DNA from: Thermoleophilia bacterium
GTDB taxonomy: Bacteria > Actinomycetota > Thermoleophilia > RBG-16-64-13
DNA length: 8,988 nt
Direction of reading: 5' to 3'
Assembly: GCA_016929985.1 (NCBI GenBank)
Contig: JAFGIH010000635.1
Location: 1-8,988, forward strand
A program made the position numbers and the translations under genes. The notes under the pieces are model-generated. The model was not told the origin of the DNA. It did no database searches and saw nothing but the letters and a program-made list of their open reading frames with translations. This document shows, one piece after another, positions 1 through 6,623 of this stretch. Numbering within the stretch: the first letter of the stretch is position 1; each line of letters starts with the position of its first letter.

Positions 1-672
1 GAGATCGGCCATCTCTCCATAGGTCTCTTTCTTCATCAGCCCCGCGTTCTCACGCAGGCGGTCGAAGATCACGATCGTATCGTGCACCGAGTACCCCAAG
101 ATGGTGAGGATAGCCGCCACCGTGGCCGTGGTGACCAAGCGGTTGCTGGCGGCGTATATGCCCAGCGTCAGACCAACATCGTGCACCAGCGCGACGATGG
201 CCGGAATGGCGAATTTGAATTCGAAGCGGAACGTCAGGTAGGCGATGATCGCGATCACCGCGATGGCGATGGCGATGAAGGCGCGGTTCGTCGTCTCTTT
301 GCCGAAACTGGCGCCGACGGCCTCAGCCATTGTCGATCCTTCTGCCACCCCATACCGAGTCTCGAGTTCGGCCTTGATCTGGTCTTGCTGCTCAGGAGTG
401 ATGTCCTCGGCGGTGATCATAAAAGAGTTGGTGCCGCTGCTACCGGTGACCGACTGCACCACCGGTTCCTGCACCCCGAGATCTCTCACCAACGAACGCA
501 CGTCATCGACGCTCGCCTCTTGCTCGAGACCGACCTGCATGCGGACCCCACCGCGGAAGTCGATGCCGAAATCCAGACCGACTAGGAAGATCGCGACGAT
601 CGCGAAGATGGTCACCAGACTCAGGGAGATGAGGAACCACCACTTGTAGCGCATGAACGGGATGACTCTCAT
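1..672 (-). CDS. secF: Protein translocase subunit SecF (partial, C-terminus off the left edge)
   Basis: SecF is the membrane partner of SecD; together they use the proton motive force to help pull exported proteins through SecYEG. I translated this frame by hand and it stays open for 224 residues to the window edge. It shows TM1 at about 11-32, the family motif VGLDFGIDFRGG at 31-42, a periplasmic/extracellular loop, TM2 about 131-148, TM3 about 155-173 carrying HDVG (164-167), and TM4 about 183-203 with ILGYSVHDTIVIFDRLREN (191-209), the SecF signature. The last two membrane segments lie outside the window. The start ATG (670-672) overlaps the secD stop as ATGA, and AAGGGGG (679-685) lies 6 nt upstream as ribosome binding site. 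The overlap implies translational coupling and a near 1:1 SecD:SecF ratio. The family assignment is secure; only the missing end is unseen. Confidence 0.96.
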   Translation of the reverse strand, partial: MRVIPFMRYKWWFLISLSLVTIFAIVAIFLVGLDFGIDFRGGVRMQVGLEQEASVDDVRSLVRDLGVQEPVVQSVTGSSGTNSFMITAEDITPEQQDQIKAELETRYGVAEGSTMAEAVGASFGKETTNRAFIAIAIAVIAIIAYLTFRFEFKFAIPAIVALVHDVGLTLGIYAASNRLVTTATVAAILTILGYSVHDTIVIFDRLRENAGLMKKETYGEMADL

Positions 673-2087
673 GACCGGCCCCCTTCATCCAGCGGGAGAG
701 CCGCCCCTCTCTTGATGTGCAGGCCCAGGAGCTTCATGTTCCGGAAAGGCTTCCAACCGCTCAGCAGGCTGAGGATCGACCGCGTGACCGTCACAGCCGT
801 GAAGAACGAGAGCGCCACGCCGATGCCGAGTGTCAGAGCGAAGCCCTTGACGCCCCCGGTAGCCGCCCAGAACAAGATGATCGCAGTGATGATCGTCGTC
901 ATGTTGCAGTCAAAGACAGCTCTGAACGCCTTCCGGAAGCCCGCGCTGGTCGCCGCGCCCACGGTCTTACCGGCCGCGACCTCGTCCCGCATCCGGGCGA
1001 AGATCAGCACGTTGGCGTCGACCGCCATGCCCAGAGTCAGGATGATGCCGGCGATGCCCGGCAGCGTCATAGTGACCCCGATGGCGTTGAGGATGCCCAA
1101 GAACAACACGCTGTAGATGATGAGAGCTATGCTTGCCACCACGCCCAGCAGGCGGTAGTAGGCGATCATGAAGACCATGATGAGCAGAAGCCCCACCCCA
1201 GCGGCGATGAGAGCCTGATTGAGGGCAGACTTGCCGAGCGTGGCTCCCACAGTGTTCTGGCTCACCGCGGTGAGCTCCACCGGCAGCGCACCGGTCTGCA
1301 GCACGAGGGCCAAGTTCCGTGCTTCTTCGAGGCTGAACTTGCCGGTGATCTCGGCGTTGCCTCCCTTGATGGGTTCGAGTACCCGCGGAGCCGACTCGAC
1401 CTCACCGTCGAGGACGATGGCCAGCAGCTGATCCTGCCCGGTGATCTGAGAGGTCTCCGCGAGCTTCGTGGTGATACTCGCAAAGATGTCCGCACCCTCG
1501 TCCATGAACTGCATATCGACCTTGGGGTTGTTGTACTGGTCGTATCCGGTATTGGCATCCTCCAACAAAGCGCCCGTCAGCTGGGGCTCCTCGGTCACCA
1601 AGTACCACCGTTCGACTGGTGCCCCTTCCTCGGTCGGCCAGTGCACTATGTTGTGGTAGCCCTCCAGCTTGTCCAACGCCGCCTGTGAGTCGACGCCGGC
1701 GGCGGCCAAAGCCTCGGCCTCGGTGGCGTAGCCGGTACCGAAGTCGCTCACCTCGTGGAATTCGAGCACGGCAGTCTTGCCGATGAGCTCCAACGCTTCC
1801 TCAGGATTGTCGATGCCCGGAAGCTGGATGGAGATCTTGTCCTCGCCCTGCTTCTGGATCTCAGGCTCTGCCACGCCCAGCTTGTTGACGCGCTTCTGGA
1901 TGATGTCCAGAGCATTGTCGATATCGCTGCTCTCGGTACCCTCCGGGGCCTGAAGGATGACTGCCAAGCCTCCCTGTAGGTCGAGGCCTAGGTTGGTTTT
2001 TGACAGCGGGAAAGCGAAGTAGGCGAAGACACCCAGCAGGATCGCCACAAGCACGAGTATCCCGGCGTCACGCTGTATTCTGGACAA
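669..2087 (-). CDS. secD: Protein translocase subunit SecD
   Basis: SecD forms SecDF with SecF and promotes the late, proton-driven stage of Sec protein export. The 472 residues show TM1 at about 9-28, the D1 motif LGLDLQGG (33-40), a large extracytoplasmic P1 region (about 45-285), and five C-terminal membrane helices between about 290 and 440. TM4 carries the signature GMAVDANVLIFARMRDE (353-369); Asp357 lies where the proton-path aspartate is expected. Length is normal for a separate SecD (fused SecDF would be about 750). The start codon is TTG (2085-2087), chosen because AGGAAGG (2095-2101) sits 7 nt upstream and the residues before TM1 are right for the family; no ATG is better placed. 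It is preceded by its own strong promoter and followed by secF with an ATGA overlap. Confidence 0.97.
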   Translation of the reverse strand: MSRIQRDAGILVLVAILLGVFAYFAFPLSKTNLGLDLQGGLAVILQAPEGTESSDIDNALDIIQKRVNKLGVAEPEIQKQGEDKISIQLPGIDNPEEALELIGKTAVLEFHEVSDFGTGYATEAEALAAAGVDSQAALDKLEGYHNIVHWPTEEGAPVERWYLVTEEPQLTGALLEDANTGYDQYNNPKVDMQFMDEGADIFASITTKLAETSQITGQDQLLAIVLDGEVESAPRVLEPIKGGNAEITGKFSLEEARNLALVLQTGALPVELTAVSQNTVGATLGKSALNQALIAAGVGLLLIMVFMIAYYRLLGVVASIALIIYSVLFLGILNAIGVTMTLPGIAGIILTLGMAVDANVLIFARMRDEVAAGKTVGAATSAGFRKAFRAVFDCNMTTIITAIILFWAATGGVKGFALTLGIGVALSFFTAVTVTRSILSLLSGWKPFRNMKLLGLHIKRGAALPLDEGGRS

Positions 2088-2127
2088 GGGCGCACCTTCC
2101 TGAGGAACAGTTCAGTTTCGGATTGGT

Positions 2128-2156
2128 CGACTGCAGAATCGCCGGCCCGGCAGTCG
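2128..2156 (-). other. Stem-loop near the 5' end of the secDF transcript
   Basis: CGACTGC and GCAGTCG form a perfect 7-bp inverted repeat (arms 2128-2134 and 2150-2156) around a 15-nt loop. It lies just downstream of the predicted transcription start (about 2159) and about 40 nt before the secD start codon. No T-tract follows, so it is not a terminator. Its position at the mRNA 5' end suggests a stability or regulatory element. The repeat is seen directly; the function is inference. Confidence 0.5.
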
Positions 2157-2165
2157 CAAGGCACG

Positions 2166-2194
2166 AGCATAGGTCAACCGGGCGACAGTGTCAA
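2166..2194 (-). promoter_or_regulatory. Sigma70-type promoter for secD-secF
   Basis: Reading the minus strand, a perfect TTGACA -35 box (2189-2194) is followed after exactly 17 nt (2172-2188) by TATGCT (2166-2171) as the -10 box. Predicted transcription start is near 2159, giving a leader of about 70 nt before the secD TTG. It lies in the 168-nt gap between yajC and secD, which fits a promoter that lets secDF be expressed apart from the upstream genes. Both boxes and the spacing match the housekeeping consensus well; activity has not been shown. Confidence 0.75.
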
Positions 2195-2210
2195 CGAATC
2201 CCGGATCACT

Positions 2211-2220
2211 CCAGCCCCCC
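2211..2220 (-). promoter_or_regulatory. G6 element upstream of the secD promoter
   Basis: The minus strand reads GGGGGGCTGG here, 16 nt upstream of the secD -35 box. A nearly identical GGGGGGCAGG lies 18 nt upstream of the yebC -35 box (8628-8637). The shared sequence and position suggest a protein-binding or promoter-associated element. With only two copies in a GC-rich genome, chance remains possible. Confidence 0.3.
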
Positions 2221-2255
2221 TCACGCACGACTGCGAACAGAGCCGATCCCGCGCT

Positions 2256-2681
2256 CTATGACTCCCTATCGGTATAGTCTTGCTCGGCCTCGTCGGTCGC
2301 TTCGGTGACCTCGGTCGCTTCAGTTTCGTAGTCCTCGGCCACAGTCTCCTCGATCTCGGCAGGCCTCTTGCCTTTGCCGCCGCTGCCCTCGGGAGCGACC
2401 GCCTTAGCCTCAGCGCCCTCTCTGATGATCTCGACCACGGCGCGGCGGGCGATCTTCATGCTGACGCCCTTTGCCACCTCGACCACCACGAGGTTGTCTT
2501 CGACCCGCTTGACCTTTCCGTATATCCCCGCCGCTGTGACGATGGTGTCGCCCTTCTTCAGCGACGACAGCAGTGCTGCGTGCGCCTTGCGCTGTCTCTG
2601 TTGCGGTCGGATCGCCATGAAGTAGAAGATGCCGATGAACGCAACTACGTAGATGATGAGCATCCAGGATGAGCCGCCCAA
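2256..2681 (-). CDS. yajC: Preprotein translocase accessory subunit YajC
   Basis: YajC is a small single-pass membrane protein that associates with SecDF-YidC around the Sec channel; its exact role is not settled. The 141 residues have one hydrophobic segment (about 7-24), then the typical AIRPQQRQRK (23-32) and the cytoplasmic core with LKKGDTIVTAAGIYGKV (41-57) and a conserved beta-rich stretch to about residue 86. The tail from 107 to 141 is very acidic (15 Asp/Glu, one Arg) and makes the protein longer than the usual 85-110 residues. The start is TTG (2679-2681): a strong AAGGAGG (2686-2692) ends 4 nt upstream, whereas the first in-frame ATG (2661-2663) is 22 nt away, too far for that site. 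It lies between tgt and secD and has no clear promoter of its own. Confidence 0.94.
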   Translation of the reverse strand: MGGSSWMLIIYVVAFIGIFYFMAIRPQQRQRKAHAALLSSLKKGDTIVTAAGIYGKVKRVEDNLVVVEVAKGVSMKIARRAVVEIIREGAEAKAVAPEGSGGKGKRPAEIEETVAEDYETEATEVTEATDEAEQDYTDRES

Positions 2682-2685
2682 CTGT

Positions 2686-2692
2686 CCTCCTT
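2686..2692 (-). promoter_or_regulatory. Ribosome binding site deciding the yajC TTG start
   Basis: AAGGAGG, a near-perfect Shine-Dalgarno, lies 4 nt before TTG (2679-2681). It is the strongest such site in the window and selects the TTG over the ATG six codons later. Confidence 0.75.
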
Positions 2693-2700
2693 GAAAGGTC

Positions 2701-2721
2701 CCGCCCGCGTATCGCGGACGG
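2701..2721 (-). other. Strong hairpin in the yajC leader
   Basis: In the transcript, CCGUCCGCG and CGCGGGCGG pair over 9 bp (one G-U wobble) around a 3-nt AUA loop. It lies in the 70-nt gap between tgt and yajC, 8 nt upstream of the yajC Shine-Dalgarno. Only three U residues follow, and after a gap, so it is a poor intrinsic terminator. It could act as a partial terminator, a processing boundary or an mRNA-stabilising element. The structure is clear from the sequence; the role is inferred. Confidence 0.5.
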
Positions 2722-2751
2722 CGGCTGAGTCTTAGTACGCGACCGAATATG

Positions 2752-3891
2752 TTACCACGCGGCGGTTGTGCTGCTGCGGAAGGCGGCCCACCGGCCCTCG
2801 ACTATCGCCTCACGCGCCTGCCCCACGAGGCGGGTCAGGAAGGTGAGGTTGTGCTCGGTGAGCAGAGCAAGCCCCAGAATCTCCTTCTGCATGACGAAAT
2901 GCCTGATGGCGCCACGCGTGAATCCCGAGCAGGCCATACACGGGCACCCCTCTTCCAAGGGTTCCGTCGACAGAGCATGTACGCTGTTGCGCAGGTTGAG
3001 CCGTCCTTCTGACGTGAAAGCCGTCCCCATGCGGGCCGTGCGGGTGGGAAGCACGCAGTCGAAGATGTCCACGCCCCGCGCGATGACTTCCAGCAGACCC
3101 TCGGGGTCGCCGATGCCCATGAAGTAGCGGATGCGGTCCTCTGGGAGGAGCCCGGCGGTGAACGCGGTGGTCTCGAGCATCGCCTGGCGGTCTTCGCCCA
3201 CCGTGAGACCCCCGATGGCGTAACCGGGGAACCCTATCTGGAGCAGACTCTCCACGCTCTCGCGGCGGAGCCCGGGGTCGACTCCGCCCTGGCAGATACC
3301 CAGCAGCATCTGCGCACCATCTGTTCCCAAACCCTCCCGTTCTTGATGGGCGCGTTTGCAGCGCTCGGCCCATACCGTCGTGCGCCGGACGGCCTCCGCG
3401 ACCTCGGACCTGGTCGCCGTCCCCGGCGGGCACTGGTCGAAGCACATCACGAAGTCCGACCCCAACGCCGCCTGCTCGGCCATAGCCCGCTCGGGGCTGA
3501 ACAGCTGTTTCGACCCATCGTAGATGGAGTGGAACTCCACGCCCGCGTCACTCACCCGGGCGGTGTCGCGCAGGCTGAAGACCTGGTATCCCCCGCTGTC
3601 GGTGAGGATGGGGCCGTCCCACTGCATGAAGCGGTGCAATCCGCCCAACCGGCTCACCACGTCGCTGCCGGGCCGCAGCGCCAGGTGATAGGTGTTGGCA
3701 AGGATGATCTGCGCCCCCAAGACCCTCAACCTCTCCGGTGAGATGGCCTTGACGGTGCCTTTGGTGCCCACCGGCATGAAGCACGGCGTCCGCACGGTGC
3801 CCCGCGGTGTCTCCAACACTCCGGCGCGGGCTTCTCCATCTCGCGCCTCGAGGCGGAAGGGAAAGTCGGGAAGGCCGTCAAGCGTCTGCAT
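2752..3891 (-). CDS. tgt: tRNA-guanine transglycosylase
   Basis: Tgt replaces guanine-34 in the anticodons of tRNA-Asp, -Asn, -His and -Tyr with preQ1, the step that puts the queuosine precursor into tRNA. The 379-residue protein is of normal length and has the complete active site: Asp98 in TDSGGYQVFSL (general acid/base), FDQC (151-154), QGG (201-203), GGL (227-229), and the nucleophile Asp278 in GVDIFDCVLPTRTAR (273-287). The zinc site is intact: Cys316, Cys318, Cys321 and His347, at the same spacing from the nucleophile as in E. coli Tgt (38 and 69 residues). The ATG at 3889-3891 is preceded by GGGAGG (3897-3902) at 5 nt spacing; an upstream in-frame start at 3981 would add 30 unlikely residues. 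The gene overlaps the queA end by 14 nt. Confidence 0.97.
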   Translation of the reverse strand: MQTLDGLPDFPFRLEARDGEARAGVLETPRGTVRTPCFMPVGTKGTVKAISPERLRVLGAQIILANTYHLALRPGSDVVSRLGGLHRFMQWDGPILTDSGGYQVFSLRDTARVSDAGVEFHSIYDGSKQLFSPERAMAEQAALGSDFVMCFDQCPPGTATRSEVAEAVRRTTVWAERCKRAHQEREGLGTDGAQMLLGICQGGVDPGLRRESVESLLQIGFPGYAIGGLTVGEDRQAMLETTAFTAGLLPEDRIRYFMGIGDPEGLLEVIARGVDIFDCVLPTRTARMGTAFTSEGRLNLRNSVHALSTEPLEEGCPCMACSGFTRGAIRHFVMQKEILGLALLTEHNLTFLTRLVGQAREAIVEGRWAAFRSSTTAAW

Positions 3892-4978
3892 GGTCGCCTC
3901 CCTCGGCCGCTGCCGGAGCATCGATGAGCATGGCGTCGCCGAAACTGAAGAAGCGGTACTCCAGATCAAGAGCCTCCGCATACGCCTCGCGTAGACGCTC
4001 TACGCCGGCGAACGCCATGGTCAGCGCCAGCACGGTGCTGCGAGGCAGGTGGAAGTTGGTCAGAAGCGCATCCACCGCCCGGAAGCGGTGACCGGGCGTG
4101 ATGAAGATATCGGTGGAGCCGCCCACGGACGTGTCGCCCCGGCAGCCGTCGAGCACACCCGCACGAGCAACGGTCTCCAAGACCCGTGTGGCCGTGGTGC
4201 CCACCGCCACCAGTCGCCCTCCCGACTGCCGCGCTGCCCGGATGGAGTGCAGCGCCTCCGGGGTGACGCTGTAAGTCTCCCGGTGGATACGGTGATCCTC
4301 GACTATGCATTCACGGATGGGCAGGAAGGTGTCCAAACCCACATGCAGCGTGACATAGGCCGACCTGATGCCCGCCTCGTCGAGATGCGCGAGCAATTCG
4401 GGCGTGAAGTGCAGACCCGCCGTGGGAGCCGCGGCTGAGCCCAGGACAGAGGCGTAGACGGTCTGGTAGCTCGAGGGCTTCTCCGGATAGGTCTTGATGT
4501 AGGGAGGCAGCGGCATCAGCCCGTGCGCCTCCATGATCGCCACCAGCGAACGTCCCTCCGGCGCCCTCACTACCCATCGGCCTTCGCCAAGGAGTCGCTC
4601 GAGAGCCACCTCCGTGCCATCAGGTAGGACAAGTCGTCCGCCGGGTCGAAGGCGATGTGAGGGACGCGCCAACACCTCCCACGACTCTCCGGCCCCACCG
4701 CCGTTGCCCGCCGACGGCGCACCGACCGAGTGCAAAAACAGCAACTCTATCTGGGCGCCCGTCGGCTTGTGCGCGTGCACGCGCGCCGGAAGGACGCGCG
4801 AATCGTTGAAGACCAGGGTATCGCCCGGACGCAGGACGCCGGGGAGCTGCGAGAACACCAGGTGATGGCGTGCACCATCGGCAGCAAGATACATGAGGCG
4901 GCAGGCATCCCGCGGCTCGGCGGGGCTCTGCGCGATGAGACGTTCGGGAATGGGAAAGTCCAGCTCTGTCAGGAGCAC
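3878..4978 (-). CDS. queA: S-adenosylmethionine:tRNA ribosyltransferase-isomerase QueA
   Basis: QueA transfers and isomerises the ribosyl part of S-adenosylmethionine onto preQ1 in tRNA, giving epoxyqueuosine. With a GTG start at 4976-4978 the protein has 366 residues and opens as MLLTELDFPIPERLIAQ, matching the usual N-terminus. Family motifs are all present: NDSRVLPAR (58-66), PLPPYI (156-161), YQTVYA (171-176), SAAAPTAGLHFT (181-192), HVGLDTF (212-218), VGTTATR (259-265), TDIFITPG (289-296), LLTNFHLPRST (305-315) and YRFFSFGDAMLI (341-352). GGAGAGG (4990-4996) lies 11 nt before this GTG. An in-frame ATG at 5012-5014 would add 12 residues but has no good ribosome site. The gene overlaps queH by about 10 nt and tgt by 14 nt, pointing to coupled translation. 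A Gly-rich loop at 86-98 looks slightly expanded. Confidence 0.96.
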   Translation of the reverse strand: MLLTELDFPIPERLIAQSPAEPRDACRLMYLAADGARHHLVFSQLPGVLRPGDTLVFNDSRVLPARVHAHKPTGAQIELLFLHSVGAPSAGNGGGAGESWEVLARPSHRLRPGGRLVLPDGTEVALERLLGEGRWVVRAPEGRSLVAIMEAHGLMPLPPYIKTYPEKPSSYQTVYASVLGSAAAPTAGLHFTPELLAHLDEAGIRSAYVTLHVGLDTFLPIRECIVEDHRIHRETYSVTPEALHSIRAARQSGGRLVAVGTTATRVLETVARAGVLDGCRGDTSVGGSTDIFITPGHRFRAVDALLTNFHLPRSTVLALTMAFAGVERLREAYAEALDLEYRFFSFGDAMLIDAPAAAEGGDHADA

Positions 4979-5505
4979 GGCCGGCGATACCTCTCCCACT
5001 CGGACACGAGACATCCACAGTACTTCTGCCGGTAGATCCCCCACTCCCTGCTGAGGCGACGAGACTCGTTGTACAGAGAGCGCAGATCGGCGTAGACGAA
5101 CTCCACGTCGTAGCGTTGTGCCACCCTCGCCCCCTCGCGCTGGATGGCGTCGTGGTCCTGCCACGGGCTGATGGAGAGACTGGTGGAGAAGGCATCGCAG
5201 CTCTGAGCAACCGCTTCGGCCGCGGCGCGGTCGAGACGCATGCCAATGCAACGGCTGCACCGCGAACCCTCGGCGCCGGCAACAGCCGCGAACCACGCCT
5301 CGGGGTCGTACGCGGTGTCCTCCGCAAGGTCGATGCTGTTGATCTGCGACACCTCCCGGGCGCCGGTCAGACGGCGGCGGTACTCCAGTAATGGATGGAT
5401 GTTGGGGTTGTGGAAGAACCCCACAACGTTCTCACCCTTGGCCTGCCACCAAGGGATGGTCGCACTGGCACACGGACCACAGCAGATGTGGAGAAGAAGC
5501 TGCAT
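4969..5505 (-). CDS. queH: Epoxyqueuosine reductase QueH
   Basis: QueH (formerly DUF208) carries out the last step of queuosine synthesis, reducing epoxyqueuosine in tRNA to queuosine. It is a metalloenzyme with an iron-sulfur centre and is unrelated to the cobalamin-dependent QueG. The 178 residues carry the family cysteine motifs: HICCGPC (6-12), CSRCIGMRLDRA (83-94) and YRQKYCGC (158-165), as well as STSLSISPWQ (107-116). Start ATG at 5503-5505; a GGGAGGGAG run (5517-5525) ends 11 nt upstream, just after the ruvB stop. The gene sits between ruvB and queA and its 3' end overlaps queA, so the enzyme of the final step is made together with QueA and Tgt. No queG, queC, queD or queE is present in the window. 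Confidence 0.93.
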   Translation of the reverse strand: MQLLLHICCGPCASATIPWWQAKGENVVGFFHNPNIHPLLEYRRRLTGAREVSQINSIDLAEDTAYDPEAWFAAVAGAEGSRCSRCIGMRLDRAAAEAVAQSCDAFSTSLSISPWQDHDAIQREGARVAQRYDVEFVYADLRSLYNESRRLSREWGIYRQKYCGCLVSEWERYRRPCS

Positions 5506-5529
5506 CGTACTCGGTACTCCCTCCCGCCG

Positions 5530-6594
5530 TTACGAAAAAAGCGTGTCCGGCGAAGCCGGCCGTCCACCGCTGGGCGGCGCGCTCCCGCCGCTTTGCGGTG
5601 GGGTGGCTCCGCAGTGCTCGTAGCCGAGGCGGGTCAGAACCCTCCCCCGGGGGGTCCGCATGAGAAACCCGCGCTGGAGCAAGAAGGGCTCATAGACATC
5701 CTCGATGGTGTCGGACTCCTCACCGATAGCGACCGCCAAGGTGGAGAGACCCACAGGCCCGCCGTCGAACTTGTGGAGGATAAGGTTCAGTATCTCTCGG
5801 TCCACCCGGTCGAGACCTTCGTCGTCGACCTCGAAGAGCCGCAGCGCCTCCAAGGCGATGGACGCCGTGATACTGCCCTCGTGTCTCACCTGCGCGTAGT
5901 CGCGCACCCCGCGGAGAAGCCGGTTGGCGATCCGCGGCGTGCCACGCGAACGGAGCGCCAGTTCTTGCGCCCCTTCTTCGTCGATGGCCACGCCGAGTAT
6001 CTCGGCCGAGCGCTCCACGATGCGGCCCAGGTCTTCGGTGGAGTAGTAGTCCAGCCGGTGGGAGAAACCGAAGCGGTCGCGCAGCGGAGTGGTGATGAGC
6101 CCACTCCGGGTGGTCGCCCCTATCAAGGTGAAATGCGGCAGTTCGAGCCGGATGGTCCGCGCGCTGGGCCCCTGCCCTATGACGATGTCGATCTCGTAGT
6201 CTTCCATCGCCGGATACAGGATCTCCTCGATGGAGCGGTTCAAGCGGTGGATCTCGTCGATGAAGAGAACGTCGCCCTCTTGCAGATGCGTGAGGATGGC
6301 CGCCATGTCGGCTTTGCGCTCCAGCGCCGGGCCCGACGTGGTGACGATGTTCACCCGCATCTCCTGGGCGATGATGTTGGCGAGGGTGGTCTTGCCCAGC
6401 CCAGGCGGACCGGCCAGCAGCACATGGTCGAGCGGTTCTCCCCGCGAAGTCGCCGCCTCGATGAAGATCTGCAGCTGCTCGCGCAGCATCGGCTGGCCGA
6501 CGAAGGCGGTCAGCGATCTGGGGCGCAGGGTTCGTTCGAGCTCCTGCTCCTGGGGAGCTTCTTCCGGATCGGCTAGTCTTTCCTCGTCATCCAT
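5530..6594 (-). CDS. ruvB: Holliday junction branch migration helicase RuvB
   Basis: RuvB is the hexameric AAA+ motor that drives branch migration at Holliday junctions with RuvA. In the 354-residue form the motifs are Walker A GPPGLGKT (62-69), Walker B FIDE (111-114), sensor 1 GATTR (159-163), the arginine finger in PLRDRFG (Arg174) and sensor 2 GTPRIANR (218-225, Arg221). The C-terminal winged helix ends in [11 protein letters not shown] (308-318). I chose the ATG at 6592-6594 because GGGGAG (6603-6608) lies 8 nt upstream and MDDEER fits the family's N-terminus. A GTG at 6625-6627 would overlap the ruvA stop as GTGA and add 11 residues, but has no visible ribosome site. The end is odd: after GYEHCG (324-329) there is a Pro/Gly/Ser-rich tail with two PP(Q)SGG units that typical RuvB lacks. 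Confidence 0.97.
   Translation of the reverse strand: MDDEERLADPEEAPQEQELERTLRPRSLTAFVGQPMLREQLQIFIEAATSRGEPLDHVLLAGPPGLGKTTLANIIAQEMRVNIVTTSGPALERKADMAAILTHLQEGDVLFIDEIHRLNRSIEEILYPAMEDYEIDIVIGQGPSARTIRLELPHFTLIGATTRSGLITTPLRDRFGFSHRLDYYSTEDLGRIVERSAEILGVAIDEEGAQELALRSRGTPRIANRLLRGVRDYAQVRHEGSITASIALEALRLFEVDDEGLDRVDREILNLILHKFDGGPVGLSTLAVAIGEESDTIEDVYEPFLLQRGFLMRTPRGRVLTRLGYEHCGATPPQSGGSAPPSGGRPASPDTLFS
5564..5601 (-). repeat. Nested inverted repeat in the ruvB C-terminal tail
   Basis: CCACCGC (5564-5570) and GCGGTGG (5595-5601) are perfect 7-bp inverted arms. Between them GGCGG (5573-5577) pairs with CCGCC (5585-5589). The stretch encodes the [19 protein letters not shown] tail. About 25 nt further toward the stop, CCGGC-TTC-GCCGG (5548-5560) forms another short hairpin, followed on the minus strand by six T residues at the stop codon, reminiscent of a weak terminator but with a short stem and a gap before the Ts. 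Confidence 0.5.
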
Positions 6595-6623
6595 TTCTTG
6601 GTCTCCCCGGCCTACGTCGACGA

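Noticed and set aside
717..1688. Plus-strand open frame of 323 codons opposite secD
   Set aside because: Rich in His, Asp, Arg and Gln with no family signature; mirrors the third-position GC of secD.
1988..2170. Possible leader peptide (60 codons) overlapping the start of secD
   Set aside because: Its ATG lies inside the predicted -10 box, so it would not be on the mRNA; it has no ribosome site and is mostly the secD sequence in another frame.
5506..5529. Regulatory RNA such as a preQ1 riboswitch ahead of queH
   Set aside because: The gap is only 24 nt and holds just the ribosome binding site and a small GAGTACC/GAGTACG repeat; too short for an aptamer.
5548..5560. Intrinsic terminator after ruvB (hairpin plus six T on the minus strand)
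   Set aside because: The stem is only 5 bp and lies several bases before the T-run; queH follows within 25 nt and needs the transcript. Kept only as a note in the ruvB tail finding.
5644..5653. CCCCCGGGGG palindrome
   Set aside because: It falls in the conserved TPRGR coding segment of ruvB and is explained by GC-rich codon choice.
5395..6576. Long plus-strand open frame (393 codons) opposite ruvB
   Set aside because: It is antisense to a fully recognisable ruvB, is Arg/Gly/Asp-rich without any domain I can recognise, and has no good ribosome site. Such frames are common opposite GC-rich genes.
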